Below, in pieces: positions 59,219 through 64,000 of a DNA stretch of 64,000 nt. The stretch's first letter is position 1. Each line of letters begins with the position of its first letter. Made by a program: the position numbers and the translations under genes. This DNA is from Stutzerimonas azotifigens DSM 17556 (GTDB taxonomy: Bacteria; Pseudomonadota; Gammaproteobacteria; Pseudomonadales; Pseudomonadaceae). The notes beneath the pieces are model-generated. The model saw nothing but the letters and a program-made list of their open reading frames with translations, searched no databases and was not told where the DNA came from. The DNA lies in NCBI RefSeq assembly GCF_000425625.1, contig NZ_AUDU01000016.1, forward strand, positions 1 to 64,000, given 5' to 3'.

Positions 59219-59622
59219 TTGCCGCTGCTGAGTTCTATCAGGCCCACCAGCAGGAACAGCCAGGCCATGCCGACAGCACAAAGCCACCAGGCAACAACCA
59301 TTCGGCGCTTGATCGGGGGGGGCAGTTTCCGAACCTCATCCTCATCGAGTTCTCCACGCCCGATATGTCCATTTGGCCACAGTGCTATAGCCGCCAAGCT
59401 GCTGGTCAGAATGAGGCGCGAACGCAAGCCATTGCCACCCCACAGCAATTTTTGCCTTTTGACATATGTGCTGTTAGGAAACATCGAGAGGATCGTTTCG
59501 AGATTTCGGTATGCCATGACAAGAAACATGAAGACACCAGACAGACCGATCACGAACGGCGCCAGAAGACAGGCAATCTGCAACTCCAGGGGCCAGCTTT
59601 CAAACCAAACCTTGAAGCTCAT
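59215..59622 (-). CDS. Putative immunity protein A for the full-length effector
   Basis: Protein of 135 residues with three predicted transmembrane helices (about 12-37, 67-85, 107-130) and the Arg/Lys-rich centre RRMVVAWW. ATG 59622 overlaps the effector stop as ATGA behind GGAG, so synthesis is coupled to the toxin; the longer METAMSF start at 59634 would lie inside the effector gene. Location and topology match immunity proteins of pore-forming interbacterial toxins such as Tsi4-type. This is inferred from gene arrangement, not from a recognised domain. Confidence 0.75.
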   Translation of the reverse strand: MSFKVWFESWPLELQIACLLAPFVIGLSGVFMFLVMAYRNLETILSMFPNSTYVKRQKLLWGGNGLRSRLILTSSLAAIALWPNGHIGRGELDEDEVRKLPPPIKRRMVVAWWLCAVGMAWLFLLVGLIELSSGK

Positions 59623-59676
59623 GGCTGTCTCCATTCATATATTTTTTCCCCAGCCAACTCCCCGGCCCACTCGCCG
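59561..59676. repeat. 116-bp direct repeat, copy 2
   Basis: Identical to 58874-58989. Covers the end of the main effector gene and the beginning of immunity gene A, the region where homologous recombination could exchange cassettes. Confidence 0.9.
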
Positions 59677-60881
59677 CTTTTGCCCCCTGCGACACTGCTA
59701 ACCCCTACCACTACCAGGCCACAAACGACTCCGCCTATGCCGCCTGATCCGATGCCAATGGCCGCGCACATCGAACCAGCTACGGAGCCGGTCACGGCCA
59801 CAGCAACCGATGCACCACCCAGCCCCCCGCCGAAGCTGCCCGCCTCGGTGAAGCGGATCTTCTGGCAGGCCTCGGTCTTCCCGGCGCGGCAGACGTCCTG
59901 AACCGTCATGGCGGAGGCGGTTCCGGACAGGGCGATGCCGATGTGGCCGCCATATTTGAGGTACTTGGCCGCTTTGGCGACCTCATCCATGTGGGTGGCG
60001 TAGCCGGGTATCTGGCCGGGAGCGCCGCCTTTGCTCCAGTGGTGTACCAGGCTGCGGGTGGAGATGCCGAGGTCGCGGCGCAGCGTCGGGTAGCAGCCCA
60101 GACCCAGCTGCTTGCCGAGCAAGGTCGCCTTCAGCTGGTGGTCGAGCTGGCGGTACAGCTGTTGGCGTGTGGCGAAAAACTGCGGGCTTTTCAGGTGGCC
60201 GTGGGTGGTGAATTCACGTCGATGCAGGTATTCGACGTCACGCAAGGTGCCTGCGATCTGTTTCAGCCCGTTCTCCAGCACGTCCTTGCCGACCCCGAGC
60301 GCTCCACCGGCACCGCCGAGCATCAGCGCGATTTCGGCCTGATGCTCAGCCATGAAGTCGGCCTCGTCTTCGCTCAGCGGCCCCAGGGCATCACGCACCC
60401 TGGTGGCCGCGGCCATCAGGTCGGCTTCTTCACGCAAACAGGCGGTCGGGTTGAGCAGGTTGCCGATGATGAACATTTCGCCCGCCTTGAAGCCTTGGGC
60501 GAAGGTGGGATTGAGCGACTTGATGCGATTGACCAGATGAGTGTGAGGCCTGTCGGTGAACAGCCTGGCGAGCACCTGCTCGCCGGACATGCTGCGCGGT
60601 ACGACGTAGAAGCCAGGAGGCAGGGGCTCGGGGAGCTTGAGCATGTCGGGCGGCGGCCAGTCCGCGAGCTCGGGGACAGCCTCGGTTTTTTGCTCCCAGG
60701 CGGCAAAGGAGGCACCACCGTTTCCAGGCCGGCTCTTCGATAAATCAGCCTGAGGGCTCCAGCTCTGATCCGTACCCCAGCCGAGATCGCGGCTCCCTGT
60801 ACTGTCGGTTTTCCAGTCGGTATCTGGACTCCAACCCTGATCGAACGCGTAGGCCGGGTTTTTGAGGGGTTCCGTCCCCAT
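59619..60881 (-). CDS. Putative pore-forming interbacterial effector with LysM-like segment and glycine-zipper tail
   Basis: Protein of 420 residues without signal peptide. A polar N-terminus with repeated WSPDTDW/WSPQADL is followed by a degenerate LysM-like segment (about 91-140: FYVVPRSMSGEQVLARLF, RIKSLNP, FKAGEMFIIG). Next come a helical middle (160-310) and a C-terminal hydrophobic domain (about 346-404) full of GxxxG patterns (GGGLGGASVAVAVTGSVAGS, GIGSGGIGGVVCGLVVVG). The lack of export signal plus an adjacent membrane immunity protein points to delivery by a type VI or similar system and membrane permeabilisation. ATG 60881 has AGGGAG upstream. No VgrG, PAAR or Hcp gene is nearby. 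Family not firmly recognised. Confidence 0.65.
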   Translation of the reverse strand: MGTEPLKNPAYAFDQGWSPDTDWKTDSTGSRDLGWGTDQSWSPQADLSKSRPGNGGASFAAWEQKTEAVPELADWPPPDMLKLPEPLPPGFYVVPRSMSGEQVLARLFTDRPHTHLVNRIKSLNPTFAQGFKAGEMFIIGNLLNPTACLREEADLMAAATRVRDALGPLSEDEADFMAEHQAEIALMLGGAGGALGVGKDVLENGLKQIAGTLRDVEYLHRREFTTHGHLKSPQFFATRQQLYRQLDHQLKATLLGKQLGLGCYPTLRRDLGISTRSLVHHWSKGGAPGQIPGYATHMDEVAKAAKYLKYGGHIGIALSGTASAMTVQDVCRAGKTEACQKIRFTEAGSFGGGLGGASVAVAVTGSVAGSMCAAIGIGSGGIGGVVCGLVVVGVSSVAGGKSGEWAGELAGEKIYEWRQP

Positions 60882-60987
60882 GGAAATCTCCCTGTGCTGT
60901 CGAATCAACCGGGAGTCTACCTGGCACACGGCATGGACCATCCCGCCGAGCGCCCAGAACTAGATGGGGCGATTTCGCTTATGAGGG

Positions 60988-61092
60988 TTAGTCGACAGAA
61001 CCGAAAGCCTGGCCGGAGCCTTTGATGTAATCAGTGAGCTTGTCTTCTCCTTCGGCTGTCACGGACTGCGCTGACTCACTGAACCGGGCCAT
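60988..61092 (-). CDS. Short frame or gene remnant upstream of the effector
   Basis: Between xthA and the effector a 34-codon minus-strand frame reads MARFSESAQSVTAEGEDKLT and ends GSGQAFGSVD, with amino acid composition like a real protein C-terminus. There is no ribosome site. It could be the 3' relic of a gene that once preceded the effector, or a small peptide, or chance. Confidence 0.25.
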   Translation of the reverse strand: MARFSESAQSVTAEGEDKLTDYIKGSGQAFGSVD

Positions 61093-61105
61093 TCAAACGC
61101 GAGGG

Positions 61106-61918
61106 TCACTCCACCGCGATCCACACCGGGCAGTGGTCCGACGGCTTGTCCATGGCGCGGATGTCGTAGTCGACGCCGGCGTCGCGCACGCGTGCCTGCA
61201 GCGCCTCGGTGGTCAGGATCAGGTCGATGCGCAGCCCTCGGCGCGGGTCGTCCTCGAAGCCGCGGCTGCGGTAGTCGAACCAACTGAAGCGGTCGGCCAC
61301 CTCCGGGTTGAGGGTGCGGAAGCTGTCGTGCAGGCCCCAGTCGGTCAGCCGGCACAGCCATTCGCGCTCCTCGGGCAGGAAGCTGCACTTGCCGGTGCGC
61401 AGCCAGCGCTTGACGTTGGCCTCGCCGATGCCGATGTCGCAATCCTGCGGGGAAATATTGAAGTCGCCCATCAGCGCCAGCGGCTGGTCGGGGGTGAAGC
61501 GGTTCTCCAGCAGCGCCTGCAGGTCGGCGTAGAACTTGGTCTTGGCCGGAAACTTGACCGGGTGCGCGCGGCTTTCGCCCTGGGGGAAATAGCCGTTCAT
61601 CACCACCACCGGCTGGCCGCCGCGGTCGCTGAAGCGGCCCCAGATGAAGCGCCGCTGGGACTCTTCGCCGTCCTCGGGGAAGCCCTTGTGGATCTCCAGC
61701 GGCGCCTCGCGCGAGAGCAGGGCGACGCCGTAGTGGCCCTTCTGCCCGTGGTAGTGGACGTGGTAGCCGAGCGCCTCGATCTCCGCCTGGGGGAACTGGT
61801 CGTCGGATACCTTGGTTTCCTGCAGGCCGATGACGTCCGGCTGGTGCCGTTCGATCAGCGCCTGGAGCTGGTGCGGCCGGGCGCGCAGGCCGTTGATGTT
61901 GAACGAGACGATCTTCAT
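61106..61918 (-). CDS. xthA: Exodeoxyribonuclease III
   Basis: AP endonuclease/3'-5' exonuclease of 270 residues for base-excision repair. Motifs: [32 protein letters not shown] with the metal-binding Glu, [32 protein letters not shown] and the final [13 protein letters not shown] with the catalytic His. Complete and of usual length. Transcribed toward the effector, 200 nt away. Confidence 0.96.
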   Translation of the reverse strand: MKIVSFNINGLRARPHQLQALIERHQPDVIGLQETKVSDDQFPQAEIEALGYHVHYHGQKGHYGVALLSREAPLEIHKGFPEDGEESQRRFIWGRFSDRGGQPVVVMNGYFPQGESRAHPVKFPAKTKFYADLQALLENRFTPDQPLALMGDFNISPQDCDIGIGEANVKRWLRTGKCSFLPEEREWLCRLTDWGLHDSFRTLNPEVADRFSWFDYRSRGFEDDPRRGLRIDLILTTEALQARVRDAGVDYDIRAMDKPSDHCPVWIAVE

Positions 61919-62046
61919 GGGCGCATCCGCGAGACGAAAAGCGCCAAGTCTACTGGCACCTGCGGTCGTCGGCGACCCTGGCCGCGTGGCGGGCCCGCCG
62001 GGCCGGTGCTAACGTGCTGGTGAGTCACGACGAAAGCGAGAGAGCC

Positions 62047-62685
62047 ATGAGCGAGCCGGCGCAGGTGCGGATCATCGACAGCGGCTACGAGCGGGAAACC
62101 CGCTCGCTTCTCTATCACGCCTACCGGCACGAGCCCACCTTCGCCTACCTGTTCGAGGCCGACCGACCGGGCTACGACCACCGGGTCCGCGCGACGGTGC
62201 GCGAACTAGTCAAGCAGCATTTCCTCCAGGAGCAGCCGGCGCTCGGGCTGCTGCTCGACGACCGCCTGATCGCCGTGGCGCTGATCGCCCCGCCGCAGCG
62301 GCGGCTGGACGTCACCGAAAGCTGGGCCTGGCGCATGCGCATGCTGCTGTCGGCCGGTTTTCGCTGCACCCGGCGCTACCTGGACTACCACGCCGCGGTG
62401 CTCGGCTGCCTGCCGCCCGGGGCCTATCACGTGCTGCCGCTGATGGGGGTGCATCCGCGCTACCAGGGCCGGCACTACGGCGAACAGCTGCTCGAGGCGC
62501 TGCATGACTGGTGCGCCGACGACCCCCACTCCGAGGGGCTGGTGATCGACACCGGCAACCCACGCTATCTGAACTTCTACCAGCGGCAGGGCTACCAGGA
62601 GCTTGGGCAGATCGCCGTGGGCCCGGTGGTCGAGCACCTGTTCTTCCATCCGGCGCCGGCGCGGGCCAGGCAGGCGCAGGGCTGA
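62047..62685 (+). CDS. GNAT-family N-acetyltransferase
   Basis: Protein of 212 residues. The acetyl-CoA-binding core is visible in LPLMGVHPRYQGRHYGEQLL (motif A, R-x-x-G-x-G/A form) and LVIDTGNPRYLNFYQRQGYQ (motif B). The N-terminal part is divergent, so the substrate cannot be named. ATG 62047 is preceded by GCGAGAG; an ATG at 62014 would add 11 residues. It lies divergently from xthA and 155 nt before tamA. Confidence 0.82.
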   Translation: MSEPAQVRIIDSGYERETRSLLYHAYRHEPTFAYLFEADRPGYDHRVRATVRELVKQHFLQEQPALGLLLDDRLIAVALIAPPQRRLDVTESWAWRMRMLLSAGFRCTRRYLDYHAAVLGCLPPGAYHVLPLMGVHPRYQGRHYGEQLLEALHDWCADDPHSEGLVIDTGNPRYLNFYQRQGYQELGQIAVGPVVEHLFFHPAPARARQAQG

Positions 62686-62840
62686 CGTCGGACACGGCGA
62701 ATTTTTGCGCCGGTCCGGCAGTCAGACGCCTGGACCCGTGAGAGCAGCCCCCGCTGCCCAGAGACCGGCCGTATTTTTTCCGCGCCTGGCAGACCGCGAT
62801 CCAGCACCTCCTGCCAGCCGCTCTGGTAGCATTCGACGCC

Positions 62841-64000
62841 ATGCATTCAACGAACACGCGTGCCGCGGTCTTCCTCGGCGTCATGGTGCTGTCGGCGTCC
62901 GCCGCGCGAGCCGCCGAGCTCGAGGTGCGGATCACCCCGGACAACGGCGCCCTCAGGGAAAACGTCGAGAACTACATCGGTGCGCTCGGCGATCGAGACA
63001 GCCGCGAGCTGCTGCGCTACAGCCGCGTCGCCGAGGAGCAGGCGCGCAAGGCGCTGCAGGCGCTGGGCTACTACCAGAGCGAGATCGACAGCGACGTGAC
63101 CGAGGGCCAGAACCCGCGGCTGGTGCTGGTCATCCGCGCGGGCGAGCCGGTCCGGCTGCGCAACGTCGAGGTGCGCGTCGAAGGGCCGGCCGCGAGCCTG
63201 CGCGAGTTCCGCGTGCCGCACCGGCAACTGCGCAGCGGGGCAGTGCTCAACCACGGCACCTACGAGGACGTGAAGCTGCAGCTGCGCACCCAGGCCTCTC
63301 AGTACGGGTTCTTCGATGCGCGCTTCACCCGCCAGCGGCTGGCCATCGATCCGCAGGCGAATGCCGCCGACGTGGAACTGGTGTTCGACAGTGGCCGGCG
63401 CTATCAGCTCGGCGAGGTGCGCTTCGAGGGCGACACCCCGTTCGAGGAGAGCCTGCTGGCACGCATGGTGCCGTTCGAGCAAGGCGTGGCCTACGACGCC
63501 GAATACATCGCCGAACTCAGCCAGAACCTGCAGTCCAGCGGCTATTTCGAGGGCGTGCGGGTCGACGCCAACCCCACCGAGGCGATCGACGGCAAGGTGC
63601 CGGTGGTGGTCCACCTGAGCACCCGCGAGCCGCGCACCTTCGGCCTTGGCCTCGGCTACTCCACCGACGTCGGCCCGCGCGTGCGCTTCGACTGGACCCG
63701 TCACTGGGTCAACCCGCAGGGGCACAGCTACGGCGCGGAGATGGAGCTCTCGGCACCGCGGCAGAACGTCGGCCTGTGGTACGAGATTCCGCTCGACCCG
63801 CCGCTGACCGACCAGTTGCGCTTCGTCGGCGGCTACCAGTACGAGGAGATCGCCGGTACCGATTCGCTCAGCCGCCTGCTGCAACTCGGCCCGGAATGGC
63901 ACAGCCGATTGGACAGCGGCTGGGACCGGGTGCTCTCGCTCAAGTGGATGCGCGAGGAATACCGCCTCGGCGACGACTCCGGGCTGGCCACGCTGCTGAT
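62841..64000 (+). CDS. tamA: Translocation and assembly module outer-membrane protein TamA (partial)
   Basis: Omp85-family protein cut by the window end after 386 codons. Signal peptide about 1-25 (VFLGVMVLSASAARAAE). Three POTRA domains follow (about 26-270: LRNVEVRVEG, YQLGEVRFEGDTPFEE, LSQNLQSSGYFEGVRVDA). The first barrel strands come next (RTFGLGLGYSTDVGPRVRF, GAEMELSAPRQN). With TamB it helps insert outer-membrane proteins and transport phospholipids. Start ATG 62841. Three POTRA domains distinguish it from BamA, which has five. Confidence 0.93.
   Translation, partial: MHSTNTRAAVFLGVMVLSASAARAAELEVRITPDNGALRENVENYIGALGDRDSRELLRYSRVAEEQARKALQALGYYQSEIDSDVTEGQNPRLVLVIRAGEPVRLRNVEVRVEGPAASLREFRVPHRQLRSGAVLNHGTYEDVKLQLRTQASQYGFFDARFTRQRLAIDPQANAADVELVFDSGRRYQLGEVRFEGDTPFEESLLARMVPFEQGVAYDAEYIAELSQNLQSSGYFEGVRVDANPTEAIDGKVPVVVHLSTREPRTFGLGLGYSTDVGPRVRFDWTRHWVNPQGHSYGAEMELSAPRQNVGLWYEIPLDPPLTDQLRFVGGYQYEEIAGTDSLSRLLQLGPEWHSRLDSGWDRVLSLKWMREEYRLGDDSGLATLL

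Overview
The window is GC-rich chromosomal DNA from a Pseudomonas-type gammaproteobacterium. The evidence is the run rraA-cmaX-crfX-cmpX-sigX-oprF, then acnB to folD plus tRNAs, tig-clpP-clpX-lon-hupB-ppiD, fabI with a five-gene peptide/nucleoside ABC transporter, mltD-gloB-rnhA-dnaQ-ldcA and fimL-nudC. I recognise this order as the PA1772-PA1823 neighbourhood of P. aeruginosa. The species is not decided; the OprF linker and some inserted genes differ from what I recall of P. aeruginosa.

Layout. 1-516: mosaic intergenic repeats. 517-4980: envelope-stress block (RraA, CorA-like CmaX, CrfX, CmpX, sigma factor SigX and its porin target OprF). 5140-14771: housekeeping genes (AcnB, MiaE, LpxH, PpiB, GlnS, CysS, FolD). 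15037-15349: tRNA-Arg, tRNA-His and tRNA-Leu behind a strong promoter. 15354-17571: accessory pocket next to tRNA-Leu with a decayed integrase, a YefM/YoeB toxin-antitoxin pair and small membrane or secreted proteins. 17789-26196: protein quality control (trigger factor, ClpP, ClpX, Lon, HU-beta, PpiD). 26570-34798: FabI and the Npp/Yej-type importer. 34935-43257: HDOD regulator, MltD, GloB, methyltransferase, RNase HI, DNA polymerase III epsilon, lysine decarboxylase. 43258-43703: a second copy of the mosaic repeat. 43704-47069: dienoyl-CoA isomerase, FimL, NudC. 47077-56572: mannitol/arabitol catabolism (mtl) with ABC importer, dehydrogenase, two sugar kinases and the AraC-type activator; Hfq/Crc-type CA motifs lie in front of mtlE and at the start of mtlR. 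56679-58055: a PstS-like/OmpA fusion. 58253-60881: a putative pore-forming effector followed by two tandem immunity genes and two silent toxin tails. 61106-64000: XthA, a GNAT acetyltransferase and the start of TamA.

The most unusual part is 58253-60881. A 420-residue protein with a degenerate LysM-like segment and a glycine-zipper hydrophobic C-terminus overlaps (ATGA) a small three-helix membrane protein. The toxin-tail plus immunity unit is then repeated with a 687-bp period. Both extra tails lack one base at the same cytosine tract relative to the full-length gene. The immunity proteins share near-identical ends around a diverged centre. This looks like a polymorphic toxin locus that stores alternative tail/immunity cassettes.
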